Below, one piece after another: positions 36,761-45,420 of a stretch of DNA of 64,000 nucleotides. The position numbers were made by a program, and so were the translations under genes. The stretch comes from Bordetella sp. 02P26C-1 (GTDB lineage Bacteria; Pseudomonadota; Gammaproteobacteria; Burkholderiales; Burkholderiaceae_B), in the NCBI RefSeq assembly GCF_009763255.1, contig NZ_WSJB01000006.1, positions 1 to 64,000 on the forward strand, written 5' to 3'. The notes under the pieces were generated by a model. It was given only the letters and a program-made list of their open reading frames with translations, did no database searches and was not told where the DNA came from. Every line of letters starts with the position of its first letter. Positions within the stretch are counted from its first letter, which is position 1.

Positions 36761-36972
36761 CTCGCTCTGTCTCCCGAGTTCGTCGGACCGCAGCATCCGG
36801 ATATCGACTCTAGTAGTGATAGCCGCGCGCTTCATACCGAAGCACAGCGCGCCCATTCTGCGTGGTTTTGGAGACAAAAATTTAGCATCGGCCAACAGCA
36901 GTGACCAATACAATTTCAGGCCGTGATTTCTTTGGTTTTCCTATAAATCCGCGAACTCAAGAGGAAAAACCG

Positions 36973-37866
36973 TTACTTATTCTGAAAATAACCGATGCAG
37001 AAATCGATAAATCCACGCGCGATATCATCTTGCATGGCGTGGCGGTATGCGATGCCCACCGAGAGCTGTGGGATGACCTCGGCGAACGGGCGATATTTGA
37101 CGCCGTAGAGCTTCAGATCACACTGCGACTGCGGCACAGGACAAAACCCCTGCTCCGCCGCCACCAACGCCAGAGCGGCGTGCATAGTCTTGACCTGTAG
37201 AAAATCGGCTGTCTTGACCTTATGCTTGATAAACACATCGCGAAACAGTGCACGTGTACTGCCGCTGGCATGATGGCTGGGAAAACCGATCATGCGGCGA
37301 CCGTTCAAATGTTCAAGCGAGATCTTGCGCTGCGCGGCGATCTCCCAGCGTTCGGGTAACGCTATCCAATAGGGTTCCGAGAACAGTCTCTGCACTGTGA
37401 GCATGGGATCCTGGACAGGCTCGCGCACGAAAGCGATATCGACCTCGCCAGCCAGCACCGTTGCTGTCTGATCCTGCGTCGCATGTTCGAGCAGACTCAG
37501 GCGGATATCCGGCGCCGTGCGCGCCCAAGTCGACAGGAGTTTGGGCAGGAACGTATAGGCGTAGGCGTGCAGCATTCCCACGCGTAGCGTACGCATCTTT
37601 TTCCAACGGGCGTCGCGAATGACTTCCGCGCAGCGGTCGATATCGGCGAGGATACGGCGCGCATGCGGCAGAAAGTTTTGTCCGTCCTCGGTCAGCGTGA
37701 CGCTGCGCGTGGTGCGTTGAAACAGCGACGTGCCCAGCTCGTGTTCCAACGCGCGCACATGCTCGGTCAGCGGTGGCTGGCTGATACCGAGGCGTTCGGC
37801 CGCACGGCTAAAGTGCTGTTCCTCTGCTACCGCCACGAAATAACGCAAGCGTCTCGCATCGATCAT
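36973..37866 (-). CDS. LysR family transcriptional regulator
   Basis: The 297-residue regulator has the LysR helix-turn-helix (LRYFVAVAEEQHFSRAAERL, GISQPPLTEHVRALE) and an effector domain of the BenM/CatR type. It is divergent from the TauD-type dioxygenase gene, with 114 bp between starts, the classic arrangement for a LysR regulator and its target. Confidence 0.93.
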   Translation of the reverse strand: MIDARRLRYFVAVAEEQHFSRAAERLGISQPPLTEHVRALEHELGTSLFQRTTRSVTLTEDGQNFLPHARRILADIDRCAEVIRDARWKKMRTLRVGMLHAYAYTFLPKLLSTWARTAPDIRLSLLEHATQDQTATVLAGEVDIAFVREPVQDPMLTVQRLFSEPYWIALPERWEIAAQRKISLEHLNGRRMIGFPSHHASGSTRALFRDVFIKHKVKTADFLQVKTMHAALALVAAEQGFCPVPQSQCDLKLYGVKYRPFAEVIPQLSVGIAYRHAMQDDIARGFIDFCIGYFQNK

Positions 37867-37980
37867 AGTTCGTGAAAACCTATTAATTCACCAGAAAAAC
37901 AGTATTAGACGTGCCAATTTTTTGGTAATTATACTGGCCGCTCACACCCGTTTTGGGCAAAAAGAAAGAGTGGAGTCGAC
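37867..37980. promoter_or_regulatory. LysR-dioxygenase divergent promoter region
   Basis: The AT-rich space between the two start codons contains an inverted repeat CCAA-TTTT-TTGG at 37914-37925, a LysR-type T-N-A dyad candidate, and a -10-like TATACT at 37930-37935 for the forward dioxygenase gene. Activation of the dioxygenase by the LysR protein is the simplest reading. Confidence 0.4.
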
Positions 37981-38805
37981 ATGAAAATTATCAAACTCAC
38001 TGGGACCATAGGCGCTGAAATTCACGGGGTCGACGTCTCTAAACCGCTGACGCCTGAAATGCTGGCGCAGATTCGCCAGTGCCTGCTCGATCATTGCGTG
38101 ATCTTTTTTCGGGACCAGACGCTCACCAAGGAGCAGCAGATCGCCTTTGTGCGCCAGTTCGGCGCCATCAGCAAAAGCCCGGTGTACAAGACGCTCGACA
38201 GCCATCCGGAGATCATGCCCGTGATCAAAGAGCCCACCGACCGCGACATCATCGGCGATACGTGGCATACGGATGAAACCTATCAGGAAACGCCACCCAT
38301 GGGATCGGTGCTCTACGCACGCGAGGTGCCCGCAGTCGGTGGCGACACCTTATGGTGCAACCTGTATCGCGCGTACGAGACGCTGTCTGATGGACTGAAA
38401 CAGCAACTGGAAGGAATGCGCGCCGTGCATACGAACGAATTCTTGACGGGCAATACCGCCGCGCGCAACGCGACGCGTTCGACAAAACTGCTTGAGACCG
38501 TCGGCGTGAACTATGTGGTACATCCCGTCGTACGCACGCATGATGAGACAGGCAGGAAATGCCTGTTCGTTAATCAGCCGTTCACCCATGCTTTCGAAGG
38601 CATGACACGCGCCGAAAGCCTGCCACTGTTGCAGTATCTATATGCACACGCATCCAAACCGGAAAACACTTGCCGGTTCCGCTGGCGCAAGGGCTCTATC
38701 GCATTTTGGGACAATCGCTGCACGATGCATTATGCGATCAATGACTATCCTGGACAGCGGCGGGAAATGCATCGCATCACGCTGCAGGGCACACGCCCCG
38801 TTTGA
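37981..38805 (+). CDS. TauD/TfdA family Fe(II)/2-oxoglutarate-dependent dioxygenase
   Basis: The 274-residue enzyme has the iron-binding facial triad: His and Asp in TWHTDETY (about residues 95-101) and the distal His in RCTMHYAINDY. The 2-oxoglutarate-binding Arg lies in RREMHRITLQG near the C-terminus. Family members hydroxylate sulfonates, aryloxyacids and similar compounds, releasing the C-X bond. The substrate here is unknown. It is controlled probably by the divergent LysR and is the last island gene before flgG, which it faces convergently. Confidence 0.9.
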   Translation: MKIIKLTGTIGAEIHGVDVSKPLTPEMLAQIRQCLLDHCVIFFRDQTLTKEQQIAFVRQFGAISKSPVYKTLDSHPEIMPVIKEPTDRDIIGDTWHTDETYQETPPMGSVLYAREVPAVGGDTLWCNLYRAYETLSDGLKQQLEGMRAVHTNEFLTGNTAARNATRSTKLLETVGVNYVVHPVVRTHDETGRKCLFVNQPFTHAFEGMTRAESLPLLQYLYAHASKPENTCRFRWRKGSIAFWDNRCTMHYAINDYPGQRREMHRITLQGTRPV

Positions 38806-38863
38806 ACGACGCGGTCCTGGGACGCTCGCCGCGCGTGCCAGGACACGCGCACACGAGTCATGA

Positions 38864-39652
38864 TTACAGCTGCGTCAAGCGTGCCAACATCTGATCCGAC
38901 GTCGAGATCGCCTTGCTGTTCATTTCGTACGCACGCTGCGTCGTGATCATGTTGACCAGCTCTTCGGCCACATTCACGTTCGAGCTTTCCGTGTACTGCT
39001 GCATGATCAGACCCGCGCCATCCATACCCGGTTGCAGCGCGTTTTCAGCGCCCGAAGCATCCGTTTCCAGATACAGGTTCTCGCCAAGACTCTGCAGACC
39101 TGCGGGATTCATGAACGTGGATAGCTGCAGTTGGCCCACGTTCACATTGATACCAGGCGCGCCCGGCTGCGTCACCGAAACCTGACCGTCACGCGCAATC
39201 GTGATGGACAGCGCATTGTCGGGAATGTTGATGGGCGGCTGAATAGGATATCCCCCGGCCGTCACCAACTGTCCCGTTTGGCCATCAACCTGCAGAGAGC
39301 CATTGCGCGTATAGGCAAAGGATCCGTCAGGCAACTCGACCTGCAAAAAGCCTTGACCCTGAATGGCGATGTCCAGGGAGTTCCCGGTGTTCTTCATGCC
39401 ACCTTGCGCATGAATGCGCTCGGTCGCCACCGTGCGCACGCCGGTACCCAACTGCAGACCCGTGGGCAGCATGTTGGCATCACCCACCTGGGATCCTGCC
39501 TGCCGCATGGTCTGATACATCAGATCCTCGAACATGGCGCGATTGCGCTTAAAGCCATCCGTGTTCACGTTAGCCAGGTTGTTGGAAATCACGTCCATAT
39601 TGGTCTGTTGGGCTTCCAGACCCGTTTTCGCAATGGCGAGGGCGCGCAGCAT
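38864..39652 (-). CDS. flgG: Flagellar distal rod protein FlgG
   Basis: The 262-residue protein shows the rod N-terminal motif ([20 protein letters not shown]) and the C-terminal [20 protein letters not shown]. It builds the distal rod. It is 24 bp downstream of flgF. In related flagellar operons flgH follows directly; here a convergent dioxygenase gene and 13.5 kb of other genes intervene. Confidence 0.98.
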   Translation of the reverse strand: MLRALAIAKTGLEAQQTNMDVISNNLANVNTDGFKRNRAMFEDLMYQTMRQAGSQVGDANMLPTGLQLGTGVRTVATERIHAQGGMKNTGNSLDIAIQGQGFLQVELPDGSFAYTRNGSLQVDGQTGQLVTAGGYPIQPPINIPDNALSITIARDGQVSVTQPGAPGINVNVGQLQLSTFMNPAGLQSLGENLYLETDASGAENALQPGMDGAGLIMQQYTESSNVNVAEELVNMITTQRAYEMNSKAISTSDQMLARLTQL

Positions 39653-39676
39653 GGTGGGGTACTCCTGTTAACTTGA

Positions 39677-40444
39677 TCAGCCACCCGGTGAAAGGATCGA
39701 GTTGGCTTTCTGTTCGTTTTGATTGGCGTCGGCGATCATCTTCATCTGCATCTCGAATCGACGCGCGTTCTCGATGAGACCGACCATGTTTTCGGCGGCG
39801 CTGACGTTGCTGCCTTCCAGCGCGCCACCCATGACCCGTACCTGCGGATCAGCGAGCAGAGGCGCAGCTTTACCATTGGGGCCGAGCGAGCGGAACAAGC
39901 CATCATCGCCCCGCACCAGCGTTGCCGGATCAGGATTGACGAGCTTGATCTGCGCCACGCGCTGCACGTCGCGCGGGCGCCCGCCCACGGGACGTGCGTT
40001 GATACCGCCATTGCGATCAAAGGCGATGCGTTCGCTATCGCCCAGATCGATCGGCGCGCCTTGCGCTGACAGCACCGGACGACCCGTGGCGGTGACCAGC
40101 AGCCCGTCGGCGTTTCGCTGTAGCGCGCCGGCACGCGTATAAGCCTCGCCCTCGGGCGTCTGCACCGCGAGCCATCCATCGCCCTGAATCGCAATATCCA
40201 GATTGCGACCCGTCGTCTGGATCGCGCCTTGCTCGAATTTGCTGTTGGCCGTCGCGGCCACCGACGCCACGCGCGTGGTCGTCGAGGCGTCTTGCCCAGG
40301 CAATGTGATGTGCACGGCACGGTACGCCGCCAGCTGGGCACGAAAGCCCGGCGTGCTGACGTTGGCCATGTTGTTCGACAGCGCCGCCTGATGCTCGAGC
40401 GTACGGGCCGCACCGCCGCCCGCAATGTAGATAAGCCGATCCAT
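39677..40444 (-). CDS. flgF: Flagellar proximal rod protein FlgF
   Basis: The 255-residue rod protein begins MDRLIYIAGGGAARTLEHQA with LSNNMANVSTPGFRAQ, and ends with AENMVGLIENARRFEMQMK, both FlgF hallmarks. It starts 2 bp after the flgE stop. Confidence 0.97.
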   Translation of the reverse strand: MDRLIYIAGGGAARTLEHQAALSNNMANVSTPGFRAQLAAYRAVHITLPGQDASTTTRVASVAATANSKFEQGAIQTTGRNLDIAIQGDGWLAVQTPEGEAYTRAGALQRNADGLLVTATGRPVLSAQGAPIDLGDSERIAFDRNGGINARPVGGRPRDVQRVAQIKLVNPDPATLVRGDDGLFRSLGPNGKAAPLLADPQVRVMGGALEGSNVSAAENMVGLIENARRFEMQMKMIADANQNEQKANSILSPGG

Positions 40445-40446
40445 CG

Positions 40447-41928
40447 TCAGCGCATCGTAATGAGAGTCTGCAGAACCTGATCGTGGGTCTTAATCGACTG
40501 CGCGTTGGCCTGGTAGGTGCGCTGCGCCACAATCATATTCACGAGCTCTTGGCTCATATCCACGTTGGATTCTTCGAGCGCCTGCCCCTTCAGCACGGCC
40601 AGGCCGTTGCCGCCCGGACGGCCTACCAGCACCGGACCGGACTCCGAGGTTTCAATCCACGCGTTGCCACCCACGGGTTTAAGGCCCTGCAGATTGCGGA
40701 AGTCGCCCAGTGCGACCACACCGACGATCTGCGTTTCGCCATTGGTATAGGCAGCGATCACTTCGCCCGTGGCAGCGATCGACAGCCCCGAGTATTCACC
40801 GGTGGGGTAGCCCGACTGCGTAAAGCTGGGCGTGAAACCGCCGCCAAATTGCGTCGAACCCGAGTAATCCAAACGAATCGCCAGGGGCTCGGCCGGGGCG
40901 CCGGCGAATCCGGGTGCGTTCATCACGATCGTCGTTTCGGCGGCCGAAATCATGCGGCCCGCGCTATCGAAGACCATTTGCACCGGCCCGCCGCCAGCGG
41001 GTTCATTCACGGGCAAACCGTCGAGCGTGTAGTGCACATCCCATTGGCTTTGCAGGCCCGCGGCGCCGTCGCGTTTGACGAAGTACTGCGTCAACTGGTG
41101 CGTATTGCCGAGCGAGTCATACACGGGAATCGGCAAGGAGTGGGTATAGCTTTTAGGGTCCGTCGGCGAGAACGGACGGCCGGTTTGCGCGGCGGCGTAG
41201 GCATTGTTGGGCGCGTTCGTATCAAACGAGCCCGCGATGATTTGACCGCCGGTCAGCTCGACCTGCAGGCCGTTGCCGCTCGTGTATTTGCCGTTCGCGG
41301 GCGAGCTTGTCGCATTGCCAGCGGCATCGAACCACGACAAGGTGCCGCTGCTGCTCACGCGATAATAAGCCGGCGCATCGGGCACGCCCGTGTCCACCGG
41401 CGTGAGAATCACAGCGCCCAGCTGTTCGGGAATGTCGACTTCCGAAATAATGGGAGCATTGGCATCGAAGTTGGCCTTCGTCGTTGCCTCGCTCGTGGCC
41501 CGCGGGGCGATGTTGCCCGTGGGCACGGTCAGCGCGCCCAGCGTGGTGCTGTCCGCGCCACCCACATACCCGGTCAATTGTTGACCCTGGGCGTTGACGA
41601 TATAGCCGTTTTTATCCGCAAAGAACTCGCCATTGCGTGAATACACCAACGAGCCGTCCTTCTCTTGCAAGCGGAACAAGCCCTTGGCGCCATCGATCGC
41701 GATGTCGAATTGCCCGCCGGTCACCTTCACATTGCCGACCGAGAAACGTTGATTGATGCCCGATACCTGTACGCCCAGACCCACGCGCGAGTTGGCGGCA
41801 TACACGTCGGCAAACGACGCCGAGGACGATTTAAAACCCACCGTGGCGGAGTTGGCGATATTGTTGCCGATGACGTCCAGATTCTGCGCCGCAGCGCTCA
41901 AACCCGACAGACCTTGTCCGAAACCCAT
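40447..41928 (-). CDS. flgE: Flagellar hook protein FlgE
   Basis: The 493-residue protein has the axial N-terminal motif (GLSGLSAAAQNLDVIGNNIA, then VGFKSSSASF) and the C-terminal DMSQELVNMIVAQRTYQANA. A central variable region forms the hook surface domains. It is longer than the enteric hook protein of about 400 residues, the extra length being in the variable domain. It follows flgD. Confidence 0.98.
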   Translation of the reverse strand: MGFGQGLSGLSAAAQNLDVIGNNIANSATVGFKSSSASFADVYAANSRVGLGVQVSGINQRFSVGNVKVTGGQFDIAIDGAKGLFRLQEKDGSLVYSRNGEFFADKNGYIVNAQGQQLTGYVGGADSTTLGALTVPTGNIAPRATSEATTKANFDANAPIISEVDIPEQLGAVILTPVDTGVPDAPAYYRVSSSGTLSWFDAAGNATSSPANGKYTSGNGLQVELTGGQIIAGSFDTNAPNNAYAAAQTGRPFSPTDPKSYTHSLPIPVYDSLGNTHQLTQYFVKRDGAAGLQSQWDVHYTLDGLPVNEPAGGGPVQMVFDSAGRMISAAETTIVMNAPGFAGAPAEPLAIRLDYSGSTQFGGGFTPSFTQSGYPTGEYSGLSIAATGEVIAAYTNGETQIVGVVALGDFRNLQGLKPVGGNAWIETSESGPVLVGRPGGNGLAVLKGQALEESNVDMSQELVNMIVAQRTYQANAQSIKTHDQVLQTLITMR

Positions 41929-41964
41929 GTTGTTCTCTCGTACTAGATTTGAATGATGCGTGAG

Positions 41965-42642
41965 TTACATGACCTTGCGCAGATCGCTCACGGGCACATT
42001 GCCCGCCAAGCCCAGATCCATGCGCAGACCATCCGCGGTAAAGGCGATGCTGTTGACCTGACCGTAGGTCAAGGCGCTGGCGGCTACCGCGGTGCCCGAG
42101 GTATCGCTGGCCGCGACCTGGACGGTGTAGGCGCCATCGGGGACCGCCACGCCCATGTCGTCTTTGCCGTCCCACGCCAACGACATCACGCCGACCGGCT
42201 GCGGACCGTGTTCGATCACGCGCACGACCCTGCCACTCGCATCGAGGATAGACGTCGTCACCTTGGCGGCAGGACTCATCAAATCCACGCCAAAAGGCGT
42301 CGCCACGCCCTCGCCCACTTTGACCTTTTCGCCAGGTACGAGCACGCTTTTACCGATCAACGAGGCGGTCTGCATCGACTGCGACACATCGATCTGGCCG
42401 GCCACGGCTTGCAGTGTGGCGTTCAGTTCGTTAATGCCGCTGACCGTGGACAACTGCGCCATCTGCGAGGTGACCTCGGCGTTCTCCATCGGATTCAGCG
42501 GATCCTGATTCTGCAGCTGCGTGACCAACAAGGTCAGGAACTGATCCTGCAATTGACTCGTATCGTTCGCGCTTTTCGCCGCTGCGGTCTGCGTGGCATA
42601 CAGGGAGCTGGAATTACCCTGGTTCGTAATGGCAGTGGTCAT
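41965..42642 (-). CDS. flgD: Flagellar hook capping protein FlgD
   Basis: The 225-residue scaffold protein carries the FlgD motif FLTLLVTQLQNQDPLNPMEN followed by TSQMAQLSTVSGI, then the Ig-like and tudor-like domains with WDGKDDMGVAVPDGAYTV. It caps the growing hook and is discarded afterwards. Confidence 0.97.
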   Translation of the reverse strand: MTTAITNQGNSSSLYATQTAAAKSANDTSQLQDQFLTLLVTQLQNQDPLNPMENAEVTSQMAQLSTVSGINELNATLQAVAGQIDVSQSMQTASLIGKSVLVPGEKVKVGEGVATPFGVDLMSPAAKVTTSILDASGRVVRVIEHGPQPVGVMSLAWDGKDDMGVAVPDGAYTVQVAASDTSGTAVAASALTYGQVNSIAFTADGLRMDLGLAGNVPVSDLRKVM

Positions 42643-42652
42643 GCGTATCCTT

Positions 42653-43066
42653 TTACTGGCCGATGCTCAGCGTTCGCTGAAGCAAGCTTTTAGCGGTATT
42701 AACGATTTCGACGTTGGCTTGATAGGAGCGGCTGGCAGAGATCATATTGACCGTCTCGGCCACGACGTCGACGTTCGGCAAGGTGATGTAGCCGTCTTGA
42801 TCCGCCGCAGGGTTCTTGGGGTCATACTGGCGGCGCATAGGCGCCTGGCTATCTACCACCCCGGCGACCTTGACGCCGCCGATGGGGTTCAGATGCATCG
42901 CATCGCCCAGCGGGTCAACCTGAAAGACCACCTGCTTGGCCCGATAAGGCTGGCCATCGGGACCGGCCACACTATTTGCGTTTGCAAGGTTGCTGGCCGA
43001 CACGTTCATACGTTGCGACTGTGCCGTCAGCGCGGAGCCCGCAATCTGAAAAATGCTCAAGGTCAT
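42653..43066 (-). CDS. flgC: Flagellar proximal rod protein FlgC
   Basis: The 137-residue rod protein has the N-terminal [18 protein letters not shown] with YRAKQVVFQ, and the C-terminal [20 protein letters not shown]. It sits between flgB and flgD with gaps of about 10 bp. Confidence 0.98.
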   Translation of the reverse strand: MTLSIFQIAGSALTAQSQRMNVSASNLANANSVAGPDGQPYRAKQVVFQVDPLGDAMHLNPIGGVKVAGVVDSQAPMRRQYDPKNPAADQDGYITLPNVDVVAETVNMISASRSYQANVEIVNTAKSLLQRTLSIGQ

Positions 43067-43076
43067 GAGTGGCGCC

Positions 43077-43490
43077 TTAGGTGGTGGGGCTCAACGCGCT
43101 CATCAAGCTTTGAATGCGCGCGGTCACAAACTGCAGACTGGCCTGCTGCTTCATGGTGTTATCGGCAAAGGCCATGCGTTCCACATCCATCTCGACCGTA
43201 TTGCCGTCCATGCTGACCTGGTAAGGCACGCGATACTGCGGCGCGAACTGCAGCGGGCCGGTGCCCATGCCCGGCAGATGACGATCCGAGGTCAAGGTCA
43301 GCTGCGTATTGGGCAAGGCACCATTCGCTCCGACCGCCTTTTCCAGCGCTTGCTTGAAATCCAAATCTCGGGCCTTATAGTTGGGCGTGTCCGCGTTGGC
43401 GATATTGGTCGACAACAGCTCCATACGCTGTTGCCGCAGCGCCACCGCCGTCTGTAGAAAGCTGAACTCTGAACCGAGTTTGTCTATCAC
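43077..43490 (-). CDS. flgB: Flagellar proximal rod protein FlgB
   Basis: The 137-residue rod protein shows [20 protein letters not shown] and [11 protein letters not shown], the FlgB signature. The start is GTG with a GGAG ribosome site 6-7 bp upstream. It is the first gene of flgBCDEFG and is divergent from flgA. Confidence 0.97.
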   Translation of the reverse strand: MIDKLGSEFSFLQTAVALRQQRMELLSTNIANADTPNYKARDLDFKQALEKAVGANGALPNTQLTLTSDRHLPGMGTGPLQFAPQYRVPYQVSMDGNTVEMDVERMAFADNTMKQQASLQFVTARIQSLMSALSPTT

Positions 43491-43584
43491 TGTTCACTCC
43501 AAGCCTGATCGGGTTTACAACAGCCACCAATGCTCTGCGTAAACACCATTGGCACGGTGAGGATCATAGAAGCGCGCCCCCTTT

Positions 43585-43630
43585 AACAAAGACACAAACA
43601 AGCGGCGAATTCGCGCTTATTTCCGCCATT
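43585..43630. promoter_or_regulatory. FlhDC-like box in the flgB-flgA divergent promoter
   Basis: On the reverse strand the sequence AATGGCGGAAATAAGCG (43630-43614) closely fits the enteric FlhD4C2 half-site pattern AAyGs-N2/3-AAATArCG. Facing it on the forward strand, across a short central GAATTC, is a weaker partner with AAACAAGCG at 43596-43604. This geometry matches FlhDC boxes, and the position between flgA and flgBCDEFG is where the master regulator binds in enterics. flhDC itself is not in the window. Confidence 0.55.
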
Positions 43631-43662
43631 GGCCCGATTCGGCACAGCCGTACACTGCACGC

Positions 43663-44403
43663 ATGACATCCCGACCCCGTAACCATTTTCTGCATGACTT
43701 CGCGCGCGTCGTGCTGGTGGCTGCCGCGCTGGTATTCGGTTTCACGTCGAGACCCGCCGTGGCGCAGTCCGGCGCCAATGCGCTGAGCCAGGCGATTGCC
43801 GATCAGGTAGAACAGTATTTGTTCGAAGCCGCCGCCCAGCAATACGAGGGCGAACCCATCATCCACGTCACGCCGCCGGCTGCCCCTCAGTCTTTAGCGG
43901 GGTGCGATGCGTATCACGTGTATATGCCCCCGGGACGCAAGATCCGGTCTGACACCACCGTCGCGGTGCGCTGCCAACATAGCGACGCCGCGCCTGTCTA
44001 TGTCAGAGCCAAGGTCGAGATCCACGGTACGTATTACGTCGCGGCCCAGACACTGGGCGTCAATCAGGCCATCACTGCGGACATGCTGGATGCGCGGACC
44101 GGCGATTTGCTGCGCATGCCCGATCACGCCTTGACCACGCCCGATCAGCTGGTCGGACGCGTCACCACGCACCGGATTCAGGTGGGAAAGCCCGTACGCA
44201 TGAGCGCCACGCGTAGCGCACAGGCAATCCGGCGCGGCGAGACCGTCAAAATCGAAGTACGCGGACCCGGCCTTCATGTTACAAACCAGGGCGAAGCCCT
44301 TACCACCGCGGATATCGGAGGCACCATTGAGGTCAAAATCCCCAATGGCAAGCTCATCCAGGGCGTGGTGAGCGACGCCGGGACCGTGGTTGTCACTTTC
44401 TGA
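43663..44403 (+). CDS. flgA: Flagellar P-ring assembly chaperone FlgA
   Basis: The 246-residue periplasmic protein has an N-terminal signal sequence (HDFARVVLVAAALVFGF, cleaved near AVA-QS) and a C-terminal SAF/beta-clip domain (about residues 115-246) with the conserved RVTTHRIQVGKPVR. It assists polymerisation of FlgI. It is divergent from flgB and precedes flgM. Confidence 0.93.
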   Translation: MTSRPRNHFLHDFARVVLVAAALVFGFTSRPAVAQSGANALSQAIADQVEQYLFEAAAQQYEGEPIIHVTPPAAPQSLAGCDAYHVYMPPGRKIRSDTTVAVRCQHSDAAPVYVRAKVEIHGTYYVAAQTLGVNQAITADMLDARTGDLLRMPDHALTTPDQLVGRVTTHRIQVGKPVRMSATRSAQAIRRGETVKIEVRGPGLHVTNQGEALTTADIGGTIEVKIPNGKLIQGVVSDAGTVVVTF

Positions 44404-44413
44404 GCGTCTGGGC

Positions 44414-44440
44414 TAAATTTTCCGGCTTTCATGCCGTAAA
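44414..44440 (+). promoter_or_regulatory. Sigma-28 (FliA) promoter of flgM
   Basis: TAAA at 44414-44417, exactly 15 bases, then GCCGTAAA at 44433-44440, one base from the sigma-28 consensus GCCGATAA. It lies 30 bp upstream of the flgM ATG. Auto-regulated late transcription of flgM-flgN by the sigma factor that FlgM inhibits is the known enteric logic. Confidence 0.85.
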
Positions 44441-44470
44441 AGTATCGACACACCTCTCCTCGAGACCAAC

Positions 44471-44743
44471 ATGAATGTGAAGCAACTGTCCGCTCTGGGT
44501 TACGCCACCGCCGCTGGCGTGGTCAAGCCGGTCGCCCAGACCGCTGGCGACAATGTGCCCGCACAGCCCAAGAGTATGCAGGTCGCCCTCTCCGCCGGTT
44601 CGCAGGCCCTGAGCGAAGGCGACAACGACGTGAACATGGAACGCGTCCAGGCCATCCGCCAGGCGCTTGCCGACGGTACGCTCAAAATCAACCCGGAACG
44701 CATCGCCGAAGGCTTGATCAATAGCGCCAAAGATCTTTTGTAA
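44471..44743 (+). CDS. flgM: Anti-sigma-28 factor FlgM
   Basis: The 90-residue protein has a disordered N-terminal half and a C-terminal sigma-28-binding segment (VNMERVQAIRQALADGTLKI, then NPERIAEGLI), the FlgM hallmark. It holds FliA inactive until the hook is complete and FlgM is exported. Confidence 0.95.
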   Translation: MNVKQLSALGYATAAGVVKPVAQTAGDNVPAQPKSMQVALSAGSQALSEGDNDVNMERVQAIRQALADGTLKINPERIAEGLINSAKDLL

Positions 44744-44797
44744 TCCGCTTGTTGCCCGAGGTCATCCGACCGCGCGCGACGCCGGAAATTGACCACC

Positions 44798-45256
44798 ATG
44801 ACCGAACATTTGACTCAACTCCATCAGCTTCTGTCGCGCGAGCAGGAAGAAACCGACGCCTTTGTCGCCGTCCTGGAGCAAGAAGCGCAGATACTGACCT
44901 CGGGTGCCGATCCACAGGCCCTGGCGGATGTGACGCAGTCAAAATGGTACCGGGCCAATGCGCTCAATACCCTGTGCGTACAGCGCCAGGCGCTGCTGGA
45001 CACCATGAATCCAGCGACCGACATGGACACCTTGGCGGCCAAGCACCCCGACATCGGCGCAGTGTGGAACGAATTAAAACCGTCTTTCGAACGCGCCCGC
45101 GAACTCAATGCCTCTAACGGCGTCGTGATCGAGCATTTGAGGAAAAGCACCGAAGAGGCCATGGCTGTCCTGCGCGCAGCCAGCGGTCAGGCGACGGTGT
45201 ACACGGCGAATGGGCGCCCCACCGCGGCGTCGACCAGGGTATTGGCGACCCGATAA
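44798..45256 (+). CDS. flgN: Flagellar chaperone FlgN
   Basis: The 152-residue helical protein matches FlgN: an N-terminal helix with LHQLLSREQEETDAFVAVLE and a C-terminal helical hairpin rich in Glu and Arg. FlgN is the export chaperone for FlgK and FlgL, encoded in this window. The ATG giving MTEHLTQL is preferred; an in-frame TTG at 44789 would add three residues. Confidence 0.9.
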   Translation: MTEHLTQLHQLLSREQEETDAFVAVLEQEAQILTSGADPQALADVTQSKWYRANALNTLCVQRQALLDTMNPATDMDTLAAKHPDIGAVWNELKPSFERARELNASNGVVIEHLRKSTEEAMAVLRAASGQATVYTANGRPTAASTRVLATR

Positions 45257-45354
45257 CGACTCACTGAAGTCGGCCCCCGGATTTCTACCGAACAGCGTCC
45301 GGAGCTCAGGCGCGGTTCAGCTAATGACTGCCTGAACGGGAAATTCACCCCCCA

Positions 45355-45360
45355 TATAAT
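45355..45360 (+). promoter_or_regulatory. Perfect -10 box (TATAAT) upstream of the MscS gene
   Basis: TATAAT lies about 60 bp before the TTG start of the channel gene. The -35 region at 17 bp is poor (CTGAAC at 45332-45337). It implies that the channel gene has its own housekeeping promoter and is not simply part of the flgAMN transcript. Confidence 0.5.
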
Positions 45361-45420
45361 GCGCGCTACGTAATTCACGCAGGACACCGGGTCTGAGCTC
45401 GCACCTGGAAGGGGAAAGTT

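Noticed and set aside
25436-38837. Nine-base direct repeat CCGCGCGTG at 25436-25444 and 38829-38837, near both island borders
   Set aside because: It could be a target-site duplication, but nine GC-rich bases in GC-rich DNA are easily expected by chance, and no integrase, transposase or terminal inverted repeat accompanies them.
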